64,000 nucleotides of DNA from Planctomycetota bacterium (GTDB taxonomy: Bacteria > Planctomycetota > OFTM77): contig JAJDCO010000115.1 of the NCBI GenBank assembly GCA_029260795.1, forward strand, positions 16,361-80,360, in the 5' to 3' direction. A model generated the notes under the pieces. It did not search any database and was not told where the DNA came from. It saw only the letters and a program-made list of their open reading frames with translations. Every line of letters begins with the position of its first letter. Positions within the stretch are counted from its first letter, which is position 1. Of this stretch, positions 47,001 through 53,873 are shown in pieces. The translations under genes and the position numbers were made by a program.

Positions 47001-48028
47001 GCTTGCAGGTTGATTCCTGAATAGGCCGCGACCCATCCGTCCCGATTGGAGACGCAGTTGGAGCCGAGAACGATGTCGGGAACGCCGTCTCCATCGAGGT
47101 CGTGCCCTCCGTCCATGCCCCAACCGAAGCAGCCGCCAGGACTGGGCTCGATTATCTCGAGCAGGCTGAAGTCGGATCCGCTGTAGAGATGAGCGTTCTG
47201 GAATCCGGGGTACCCCCACTCACCAACGAGAAGGTCGTCGACGCCGTCTGTGTTCACGTCACCGGCAGAAGCCAGGTCAATACCGAAATACGAGAGCCCG
47301 GGAGCGAGCGTCGCGAGCACTGTGGCGCTCGTGTCGGTAACCTTGTAGATCGTGACAACACCGGCTGCATGATTCGACACCACGAGCTCCGGTTTTCCGT
47401 CTCCGTCGAAGTCGATGTCGCTGTTGCAGTCCCACCCGAAGCCGTTTTCTGTCCCGATCGACCCATCACTGATTGCGAACCTCCAACTCCGACTCAACCC
47501 ATCGTACACGTCGACCCGGGCCGATCTCGGAGATCCAACTGCGAACTCCTCGGCCCCGTCCTGGTTGAGATCACCGAGGGTTGCGATCGAGAAGCCGAAG
47601 TCGTTGCTTTCGACAGGGCCATCCATCGCAATCGGAGTGTTCCAATTAGGACCCTCGTAGATGTAGAGTTTGTCCTCGTTGTTTGCGTGCCCGATGAGGA
47701 CGTCGAGGACACCGTCCCCGTTGATGTCTCCCGACGTCAGGTTTACTCCGAAATTCGTGTTATCCAAGTGGTTAAAAATCCCGATTCTATCCCCGTCCAC
47801 TGACGAGATCAGGTATGCCAGCCCGTACCCGTCCGCGAGGAAATCCTCGTAGCCGTCGTCGTTGACATCACCGACGGCCCTGAGCCTGTGGCCGAGGTTA
47901 TAGCCCCCCAGCTTATTATCGATTCGGGGATACAGCAGCTCTTGCGCAGATGCTGCGGGAGCGCACAGGCTCACCACCCACATGAGTGCGCTGATCTGTA
48001 CGGCACTTCGAAGTCTCTGAACCCACAT
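44048..48028 (-). CDS. large secreted FG-GAP / TIG / parallel beta-helix protein
   Basis: Protein of 1326 aa. The start at 48028 follows AGGTGA; a TTG at 48046 is also open but lies before that site. After the signal peptide (ending AAASAQ), residues about 30-400 carry FG-GAP-like repeats with Ca loops (GDVNDDGYEDFLA, GDINGDGVLDVLIG, GDLNQDGAEEFAVG, GDVNTDGVDDLLVG). Four IPT/TIG Ig-like domains follow (ITSVSPGLPDCSPEVTIQGS, DSIFPASGQ, DRVTPKRGS, EGISPEQGS; about 400-780). Then a right-handed beta-helix with many GGGI and N-ladder turns runs to about 1300. It ends in a Gly-rich tail (GGGANGGGPGGGKRK). A surface or adhesion role is likely; no enzyme motif is seen. Confidence 0.87.
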   Translation of the reverse strand: MWVQRLRSAVQISALMWVVSLCAPAASAQELLYPRIDNKLGGYNLGHRLRAVGDVNDDGYEDFLADGYGLAYLISSVDGDRIGIFNHLDNTNFGVNLTSGDINGDGVLDVLIGHANNEDKLYIYEGPNWNTPIAMDGPVESNDFGFSIATLGDLNQDGAEEFAVGSPRSARVDVYDGLSRSWRFAISDGSIGTENGFGWDCNSDIDFDGDGKPELVVSNHAAGVVTIYKVTDTSATVLATLAPGLSYFGIDLASAGDVNTDGVDDLLVGEWGYPGFQNAHLYSGSDFSLLEIIEPSPGGCFGWGMDGGHDLDGDGVPDIVLGSNCVSNRDGWVAAYSGINLQAGSELFSIAGSPQLAEDFGSGVQFLQAPGGRSLLAVGVRRAGSGSAGAVEVYCLPEPTPVITSVSPGLPDCSPEVTIQGSRFREDCKVTIGGFTAAVIDVSDTEIRVLAPVLSQGSWDVTVCNLSFLPSCDRCSTLVDGYVAEAPRIDSIFPASGQAGHPTTVTITGDHFVPPVTVRFDGLDGTVLQETPTWIEVTAPSQSHGCVDVVVVSSDGGSGCSTESSPLVDGFCYRNPPTLDRVTPKRGSLCASTTVTLFGSDFTDVSAVTFGGLPVDEMTFVSDQRLEVVVPSQAAAFVDVEVSTGVGAPATLLGAFEFRSLPPRLEGISPEQGSFVGNMPVTLSGARFCDSGGPNELRVYFGNQLATNVQRIDAWTIIAMTPSYTPKNGQEEEAVSVRVVHPDEASSILVDAFTYEPGNVFEVGTGHPYLTIQSAIDDPLVTDGSLIKVYAKTGSAYDEKLDTKGKAILILGVLHPTFDTQPRIVAPPGFRCLTIQSGEGPGTVIANLNFAGSLGGGGILVQNGSSPLILHNLIDDTRTSADGGGILVRSGSSPLILENLLVNNVARHGGGIAVLDLGSAPRIINNEIRNNQATGDGGGIYLGNGSSADLVSGDKRVDDWLPSLPLIGGLFGNHAEGRGGGIFCGSSPTIEGVRLRRRLVHNAIVGNDAIQMGGGVFVEGGSNVLIANSSITDNNPEHFDQGHSHGSGGGIACDGTTASTTSIAISTNRIERNRADGPCAMGGGIFLGGTQGSEIYPAITGNLIFENASQVGGGIALHVKIQQAIIQHNVLASNSAQLLCTDPNVCPDESGLLCPWQQPGAQTPDVLAPGLLARDSAIPVFVSNTIQGNWGGNTQANGGGLHLIDGLLSGLSVRDCILHGNDNYQIWYGGNSINVSYSNLAPNPWGGSTGSANDLGGNQFGPDPLFNNPSLFDFSLQSISPCIDAGDPSFPPPVGGGDRKDIGAIEFRQEPGGGANGGGPGGGKRK

Positions 48029-48189
48029 CACATCACCTCGCCTCAAACCTTGGTTCGTGCCTCTCCCTCAGGAGGGCGCAAGCTCTCGGTCAGTTTGGGA
48101 CGAGAAAATGATTTCTTTTTCTCAGAGACCTGCCATCTCGTGCCCGGCGGGAGTCGCAGGCTTCGTTGCCGTGTGTGCTGCGGGCGGGC

Positions 48190-48744
48190 TCAGCCCTCGT
48201 CTTCCCAGAACGGCTCCAGCTCGACGCCGAGGCCATCGGCGATGCGATTAACGTAGTTGTAGTAGGCCGTCACGTGGTTGATGTCGAAGAGGGCGCGATC
48301 ATCGAAGCCCGCGTCGCGCAGCGCTTGAACGTCGGCCTCCTGCATCTCGGCCGGGGTGCGCGTCAGCTTGATGGCATAGTTGAGCATCGCGCGCTCGGGC
48401 TGCGAGACCGACGCGGTGCCGGGATCCGCGACCAGCGACTCCACCAAATCGTCGTTTCGGGTCATCCGCCGGAGACCCGCGGCGTGGTGGCGGATTCAGT
48501 AGTGGCACTCGTTGGTGGCCGAGACGGCGATGGCGATCATCTCCCGCTGAGCGCGCGTCAGGGGCGAGGCGGCATGACAGGCGGTCTGATAGACGCCGAG
48601 ATGTGCGCGCAGCGTCGGTGGGTTGAGGCTGTGGATGCGCAAGATGTTGTCGACGCCACCCCAGCGCGGGTCGCGGCACTTTGCGTAGAGCTCGGCGAGC
48701 TCGCCCTTCGCCTCGTCTTCGGGAATCATCGGGATCCACGCCAT
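48190..48744 (-). CDS. AhpD-like (CMD family) peroxidase-related protein, probable selenoprotein with in-frame TGA
   Basis: Read through one TGA (48496-48498), the frame gives 184 aa, a full-length peroxidase-related AhpD/carboxymuconolactone decarboxylase protein starting MAWIPMIPEDEA. The AhpD catalytic pattern E-x11-C-x2-C-x3-H is matched exactly as Glu68-x11-Cys80-x2-TGA83-x3-His87 (NECHY-U-IRHHAAGL). So the stop replaces the second redox Cys and nothing else. The second half (LVESLVADPGTAS to EPFWEDEG) remains family-like. A hairpin starts right after the TGA. The best reading is selenocysteine at 83; a nonsense mutation or base error is the alternative. The start at 48744 has GGAGA upstream. 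Confidence 0.78.
48464..48495 (-). promoter_or_regulatory. candidate bacterial SECIS hairpin
   Basis: Directly after the TGA, ATCCGCC (48489-48495) pairs perfectly with GGCGGAT (48464-48470). Inside it, GG-GTCT-CC (48471-48478) forms the apex. GGTCT begins 18 nt after the TGA, which as I recall is the same distance and loop sequence as in E. coli fdhF. The left side has a roughly 10-nt bulge, so the fold needs modelling. Confidence 0.6.
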
Positions 48745-48806
48745 CGCATCTCTCCGGCTCGGCTTCGTCGATCGATCGAGCGCAGGATGCGGCCCCTGAA
48801 CATTCC

Positions 48807-48836
48807 TTGTCAACCGGGAGCGCTCCCTCATATAAG
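48807..48836 (+). promoter_or_regulatory. putative promoter of the Dus3-like gene
   Basis: TTGTCA (48807-48812), 18-nt spacer, TATAAG (48831-48836). The ATG follows only 8 nt after the -10, so the transcript could be leaderless. Confidence 0.45.
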
Positions 48837-48844
48837 GTCGCCTC

Positions 48845-49969
48845 ATGAGCACACCTCCCGAAACCGAGTCAGCGCGTCGTGACTTCTTTCGCCGCCGCGT
48901 GATCCTGGCCCCGATGACCGTCGGCTCGAATCTTCCGTTCCGCCGCCTCTGTGGCGAGCTGGGTGCGGAGATGACGGTGAGTGAGATGGCCATCGCCGCC
49001 AAGGTCGCCAAGGGATCGCGCAACGAGCTGGCGCTGCTGCGCCGCCATCCCGAGGAGAAGTGCTTCGGGGTCCAGCTCTGTGGCAGTCGACCCGATGTCG
49101 TTGCCGCTGCCGCCGAGATCGCGGTCGAACGTGGAGCCGACTTCATCGATCTGAACCTCGGCTGTCCGATCGATCTGGTCACGCGGCGAGGTGGTGGATC
49201 GGCTCTCCTCAACCGTTCGAAGCGGGTGGGCGAGATCGTGGCGGCGATCCGACGAACGGTCGATCGGCCCTTGAGCATCAAGGTGCGAACCGGTTGGTCC
49301 TCCAAGAAGCCGACGGCGCTCGAGGTGGCCGAGGTCGCCGTCGCCGAAGGCGTGGACGCCGTCGTGGTGCATGGTCGATCACGGCAGCAGCGCTATCGCC
49401 GCGCCGCCGACTGGGACTTCATCGGCGAGCTGCGGGCGGCGCTGCCGGTGCCGGTCATCGGCAACGGCGACATCGCGGGTCCCGAGGACCTTCGAGAGCG
49501 GCGAGCGCTCTCGGGCTGCGAGAGCGTCATGATCGCGCGGGCGGCCTTGATCAAGCCGTGGATCTTCGGGGAGCTCGAGCAAGACTGCTCACGCGCCGTC
49601 TCTTCGCAGGAGCGTTGGTCCTTGCTGACACGCTATGTCGCGCTCGCGATCGAGCACTTCGGCGATGACGACTACGGCCGAGAGCGAGTCCGGCGATTCC
49701 TGATTTGGCACTTGGACTTCCTCCGGCGTTGGGTGCCGCCGCGCGACGGATCGCCCCGGTATTCTCTTCAAGAGCGGCAGCCCGCCTTCGAGCCCGTCGA
49801 TGCGCTCGAAGACCTGCTCTCTCGCGCCGATGCCAACGCCTTCGAGTCGATCGCCGATCGTCTCTTCGAGCTGGAGCCGGTCGATGCGGCGCTGCCACCG
49901 ATCGGTGATGCAATGGGACGCGAGCTCTCGGCGGATGCCCTGAAGCGTCAAGCGGCGGGTTGGGGCTGA
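48845..49969 (+). CDS. tRNA-dihydrouridine synthase, Dus3-like
   Basis: Protein of 374 aa of the Dus flavoenzyme family, which reduces uridine in tRNA D loops with FMN and NADPH. Family marks are RVILAPMTVGSNLPFRRLC, FIDLNLGCPIDLVTRRGGG (catalytic Cys in GCP), VRTGWSS, VVVHGRSRQQRY and VIGNGDI. The NLPFRRLC and GCPIDLV-x-RGGGSALL segments resemble eukaryotic Dus3 rather than DusA/B/C, so a Dus3 label is used without a bacterial symbol. No zinc-finger domain like that of eukaryotic Dus3 is present. The C-terminal part carries the RNA-binding helical domain. It is divergent from the AhpD-like gene. Confidence 0.85.
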   Translation: MSTPPETESARRDFFRRRVILAPMTVGSNLPFRRLCGELGAEMTVSEMAIAAKVAKGSRNELALLRRHPEEKCFGVQLCGSRPDVVAAAAEIAVERGADFIDLNLGCPIDLVTRRGGGSALLNRSKRVGEIVAAIRRTVDRPLSIKVRTGWSSKKPTALEVAEVAVAEGVDAVVVHGRSRQQRYRRAADWDFIGELRAALPVPVIGNGDIAGPEDLRERRALSGCESVMIARAALIKPWIFGELEQDCSRAVSSQERWSLLTRYVALAIEHFGDDDYGRERVRRFLIWHLDFLRRWVPPRDGSPRYSLQERQPAFEPVDALEDLLSRADANAFESIADRLFELEPVDAALPPIGDAMGRELSADALKRQAAGWG

Positions 49970-50152
49970 GCCAGACGACGTCGGCTCTGCGTCGCCATCG
50001 ATCGTTCGCGTTCGCCCGCGACCGTTGACATTACCGGTGGCTTCCCAGAAAGTGTGGGCAACCTGCCCGCGGAGGGGGCTGATCCCTCCGCTCGCCGCGT
50101 GGGCCAGGCGGTCCCACGTGACATCAATCGCCGTCAACGCGAGGAATCGGCC

Positions 50153-50731
50153 ATGGCCGTCGCCTGGAATCGTCTGCGTGTCTTGGGAAGCACCTTCATC
50201 GGTGCGATCGCGGTCGTGCTCGTGTTCACGTCCGCCGAGCCGATTCGACCGATACTGTGGCCACTCGGCTTCTGGCACCTCGGCTTGCTGATGGTGATCG
50301 GGGGCGCCGTGATCCGCCTCTGGGCTTCCGGCTACCTCGATAAAGGCCAGCGCTACGATCACATCTCGACCGGCGGGCCGTATCGCTTCGTGCGTCATCC
50401 GCTCTACGTCGGCAACTTCCTGCTCGCGGTCGGATTCGCGTTGCTCTGCTTTGGCTTCTCTTGGATCGGGGCCGGTCTCATCGCGGCGGTCGTGGCTCTG
50501 CATCTGCCGAACATCCTTCGGGAGGAGAAGAAGTTCGTCAAAGTCTACGGGCAGAGCTACGTCGACTACTGCAAGGCCGTCCCACGCTTCGTGCCCCGTT
50601 TTTGGGGCAAGCGGCCGTCGGCCGATGCCGGCTTTCGGTCCAAGCTGATCCGCATCAATGGCGAGTGGTTTCGCCTCGCCCTCGTCGGCGGGCTCCTGGG
50701 AGTGATCGTGATCTGGGGCCTCAGCACGTGA
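50153..50731 (+). CDS. isoprenylcysteine carboxyl methyltransferase-like membrane protein
   Basis: Protein of 192 aa, start after GAGGA. It has three or four membrane helices and the ICMT/PEMT signature GGPYRFVRHPLYVGNFLLAVG, followed by LREEKKFVKVYGQSYVDYCK. That part binds S-adenosylmethionine in this family (PEMT/ICMT superfamily). Bacterial members methylate small hydrophobic or lipid substrates that are mostly unidentified. It lies between the Dus3-like and MFS genes, all rightward. Confidence 0.82.
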   Translation: MAVAWNRLRVLGSTFIGAIAVVLVFTSAEPIRPILWPLGFWHLGLLMVIGGAVIRLWASGYLDKGQRYDHISTGGPYRFVRHPLYVGNFLLAVGFALLCFGFSWIGAGLIAAVVALHLPNILREEKKFVKVYGQSYVDYCKAVPRFVPRFWGKRPSADAGFRSKLIRINGEWFRLALVGGLLGVIVIWGLST

Positions 50732-50817
50732 GCATTGACCGGACACGACAGAGCACGATCCTGATCTGACCTGGACTCGGGTCCCTCGCGGCCGTCCGGG
50801 CATCGCTTCGAGTGACC

Positions 50818-52119
50818 ATGCCCGACTGGCGTCGCAACTTTCGCTACACCTGGTTGAACAACTTCCTCTCGGCCGCCGGGATGATGGCGTTCCTGCCGAT
50901 CCTGCCGCTGTACGTGCGGGAGCTCGGCGTCCGGGATCTCGATGCGGTGCAGATCTGGTCCGGCGTCGTGACGGGTGCCGCGCCGTTCTTCGCAGCCTTG
51001 CTGGCACCGATCTGGGGAGAGCTCGGCGACCGCCTCGGCTACAAGCCGATGATGGTCCGAGCCAATCTTGCCATCGTGATCTTCGTGGGCGCGATGAGCT
51101 TTGCCACCTCACCCTGGATGCTGCTTGCGTTTCGAATCGGGCAGGGCGTCTTCTCCGGATTCATCGCGCCTGCGATGACCCTGGTGTCGGTGCAAACGCC
51201 CGATGAGCGGCAGGGCCGGGTCACCGGGTTGCTGCAAACCGGTGCGCTGACCGGCGGCGTCTTCGGGCCGTTCTTGGGCGGGTTCATCAGTGATGCGCTC
51301 GGATTGCAAGCGGCGTTCGTGGCCTGCAGCGGTCTCAGCCTGGCCGCAATGCTCGTGACGGTGTTCGGCATTCGGGAGCCCGAGCGTTCGCCGGAGCGAG
51401 CCGCCCGACGAAAGGTCTATGTCGCCGATCTTCTGGCCACAGCGGTTCGCGGCTTTCTGCGACTTCTGGCGCCGGGCCCGCTTCGGAGCCTGCTCGCCAC
51501 GGTGTTCGTGATCCGCTTTGCCGGAATCCTGGCGAACCCGATCTTGGCACTCTTCGTCGAGGATCTGGCCGGTGCGACGGCCGACCGTCTGGCGACCTGG
51601 ACCGGTCTCGTCTTCGTCTCGGCCGGCGTCGCCAATCTGAGCTTCGCCTCGCTCTGGGGCCGGCTCGGAGATCGCTGGGGACATGCTCGACTGCTGGCGA
51701 GCTGCGCGGCCGCCTCGGGAGTGTTCTTTGCGCTGACCGGGCTCGTGACCCACGTGGGCGCGCTCCTGGCCCTCCGCTTCATCGCCGCCGCCTTCGTGGC
51801 GGGCGTCTTTCCGGCCGCCTACGCGATGGCGACCAAGCTCAGCCCGGTCGCCGAGCGCGGGCGGACGCACGGCTTCACGTTCTCCGCTTTGGCCTTGGCG
51901 AACTCTCTGGGTCCCATCGGTGGAGGAGCCGTGGCCGCGGGCTTCGGGCTTCGCGCGACGTTCTGGACAGCGGGCGTGCTGCTGACCGTGCCGGCGATCC
52001 TGTTCTTCATCTTGCATCGCCGACGACGCGCCCGAGCCGCTGTCGCGAGCGCCGCAGATTCTTCGGACGACGGCTCGTCGGATTCGGTGGCTCCCGATCG
52101 CCCGTCGGTGCGCTCTTGA
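50818..52119 (+). CDS. major facilitator superfamily transporter (DHA1-like)
   Basis: Protein of 433 aa from ATG 50818 (a GTG two codons earlier is equally possible; neither has a strong ribosome site). Twelve membrane helices are predicted. The loop 2-3 motif A reads GELGDRLGYKPMMV, and its echo in the second half is GRLGDRWGHARLL. The motif-C-like GVFGPFLGGFISD in helix 5 is typical of drug:H+ antiporters. Export of drugs or small metabolites is the likely role. The C-terminus is cytosolic and Ser/Asp-rich. Confidence 0.88.
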   Translation: MPDWRRNFRYTWLNNFLSAAGMMAFLPILPLYVRELGVRDLDAVQIWSGVVTGAAPFFAALLAPIWGELGDRLGYKPMMVRANLAIVIFVGAMSFATSPWMLLAFRIGQGVFSGFIAPAMTLVSVQTPDERQGRVTGLLQTGALTGGVFGPFLGGFISDALGLQAAFVACSGLSLAAMLVTVFGIREPERSPERAARRKVYVADLLATAVRGFLRLLAPGPLRSLLATVFVIRFAGILANPILALFVEDLAGATADRLATWTGLVFVSAGVANLSFASLWGRLGDRWGHARLLASCAAASGVFFALTGLVTHVGALLALRFIAAAFVAGVFPAAYAMATKLSPVAERGRTHGFTFSALALANSLGPIGGGAVAAGFGLRATFWTAGVLLTVPAILFFILHRRRRARAAVASAADSSDDGSSDSVAPDRPSVRS

Positions 52120-52204
52120 GTCGGTCGGTTCCTTGCATCGAGGTGAGTCTGCGGCAGGATGGGAGCGAAGCCTGCCGCTTCGATTCGAGAAAGGAAGACG
52201 CCCT

Positions 52205-53680
52205 ATGATCGGTCTGCGGCCACATCTCAACCGGTTGCTCCTCGGGCTCGGTGTCTCACTGATTTCGATGGGGCCGCTCGAAGCCCGTGCCGCGGAGGAC
52301 CTTCCCGGTGTCGTCCAGGTCGAGGGCGGATCGGCTTGGTCTGGGCTGCTCGTCGATGCCGAATGGGAGGTCGTCGTTCGGGGCGACGACGGCGCAGAGC
52401 GCCGCATCCCGAAGCATTCGATCCAGCGTCTGGAGGGCGGGGACCCTGTCTTGTGGGCGGAGATGGCCATCGCTCGCTGGCTCTCAAACTCGGGTGGAGA
52501 GCGAGACGCGATTCGAGAGTCGATCCGGTCGCATGAGTCGCTGACGCCCGAGCAGCTGGTCGAAGCGGCGCAGCGTCCACCGCGCCGTGCCCCGATCGAG
52601 AGCGGCCGATCGGTTCGTCCCGTTCGCATTCGCGGCACCGAGCTCGACACGGACTACGTCCTGGTCGTGCCTCCGGGCTACGACCCGACGCGTGCCTGGC
52701 CGCTTTGGATCTCGATGCACGGCACCGGCGGCCGCGGCGCGGACTGCGCGCAGTTCCTCCAGTCGCTCGCGAACGAGCGCGGATTCTTGCTCGCCTGTCC
52801 GACCGAGCATCCCAATCAGCACGGCAAAGGCTGGGGATACAGCGATGCGGAGCGCGACCTGACGGTCTCGGTGCTCGACGACGTCAAGCGCACGTTCCAC
52901 GTCGACACCGACAAGGTCTATCTCAACGGCTGGTCCCGCGGCGGGCATGCCTCGTACGATGTCGCGGACCATTACCCCGGACTGTTCGCTGGGATCAACC
53001 CCGTCATCGGAGCACCGCAATCGCGCTACTTCGGCTTGCTTCGAAACCTCTCGGTCATGGGCATCACGATCGTCAACGGCGCCCTCGATGACTCGCTGTT
53101 GGTGTTCGCGGCGAGGCAGGGTGTGGAGACGCTCCGCAAGCACGTTTCGGCGACGGTCGAGTACGACGAGGATCCGGACCGTGGCCATGTGCTGTTCTTG
53201 GATCGCATGCCGGGAGTCGCGGCGTATCTTCTCGAGCGATCCCGCGATCCGGAGCCGGACGAGATCCTGCTGGCCGGATACGACTCCCGTTACGCTCGCC
53301 TTGCCTGGCTCCGGCTCGACGCTTTCGACGACGAAGCGTATTCACCTGGCAAGCCGGTGAGGGTCAAGGGCATTCGGGACAGCTGGTCGGACGAGCGCAA
53401 GCTCGGGGGCTTCCAGAAGGCGGTCTTCGGCTCGACGGCCTGGGCGAAGGCGACGCGACAGGACGATCGATTCACGGTCAAGAGCGAGGGCGTGACTCGG
53501 CTGGCGATTCGGGTGCCCGTCAGCTACGGCGGCTCTAAGAAGATCCGAATCAAGGCCAACAAGAAGACCGTCTTCAACGAGGTGGTCGAGCGGGACGTGT
53601 CCTTCTTGCTCGCCGACCTCGACGCCCACCGAGATCGGCGTCAGCTGTACTGGAACGAGATCGTGGTCGACGTGCGTTGA
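52205..53680 (+). CDS. exported alpha/beta-hydrolase (esterase/depolymerase-like)
   Basis: Protein of 491 aa with a signal peptide (LLLGLGVSLISM then ARAAE). After an N-terminal region of about 130 residues, the hydrolase domain has VVPPGYDPTRAWPLWISMHG (oxyanion-hole region) and nucleophile Ser244 in LNGWSRGGH (GxSxG). It also has an Asp in VNGALDDSL and a catalytic His in DRGHVLF. It resembles feruloyl-esterase/PHB-depolymerase-type enzymes. The last 160 residues are beta-rich and may bind substrate. It should act outside the cytoplasm; the ester substrate is unknown. AAGGA lies upstream of ATG 52205. Confidence 0.85.
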   Translation: MIGLRPHLNRLLLGLGVSLISMGPLEARAAEDLPGVVQVEGGSAWSGLLVDAEWEVVVRGDDGAERRIPKHSIQRLEGGDPVLWAEMAIARWLSNSGGERDAIRESIRSHESLTPEQLVEAAQRPPRRAPIESGRSVRPVRIRGTELDTDYVLVVPPGYDPTRAWPLWISMHGTGGRGADCAQFLQSLANERGFLLACPTEHPNQHGKGWGYSDAERDLTVSVLDDVKRTFHVDTDKVYLNGWSRGGHASYDVADHYPGLFAGINPVIGAPQSRYFGLLRNLSVMGITIVNGALDDSLLVFAARQGVETLRKHVSATVEYDEDPDRGHVLFLDRMPGVAAYLLERSRDPEPDEILLAGYDSRYARLAWLRLDAFDDEAYSPGKPVRVKGIRDSWSDERKLGGFQKAVFGSTAWAKATRQDDRFTVKSEGVTRLAIRVPVSYGGSKKIRIKANKKTVFNEVVERDVSFLLADLDAHRDRRQLYWNEIVVDVR

Positions 53681-53873
53681 GGGTCACGGTTCGGATGCTC
53701 CGAGGCTTTCCGGTGCCGGATTCTCGGGGCGCGCCTCGGGATCGGCGATCTCCGAATCACCGTTGACCGCTGACGGTTGCGCCGAGCCGCGGTAGAATCG
53801 AGAGCCGCCGAGATCGCTCGGAACCGGCGCCCGATCTGTAATCCTACCGACACCGGCGGTATCCAGGCGATTC

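Noticed and set aside
48190..48465. Two separate genes or a plain pseudogene at the AhpD-like locus
   Set aside because: The TGA falls exactly on the redox Cys, the frame is kept on both sides, and a SECIS-like hairpin follows; a second gene starting at ATG 48465 would lack half of the domain.
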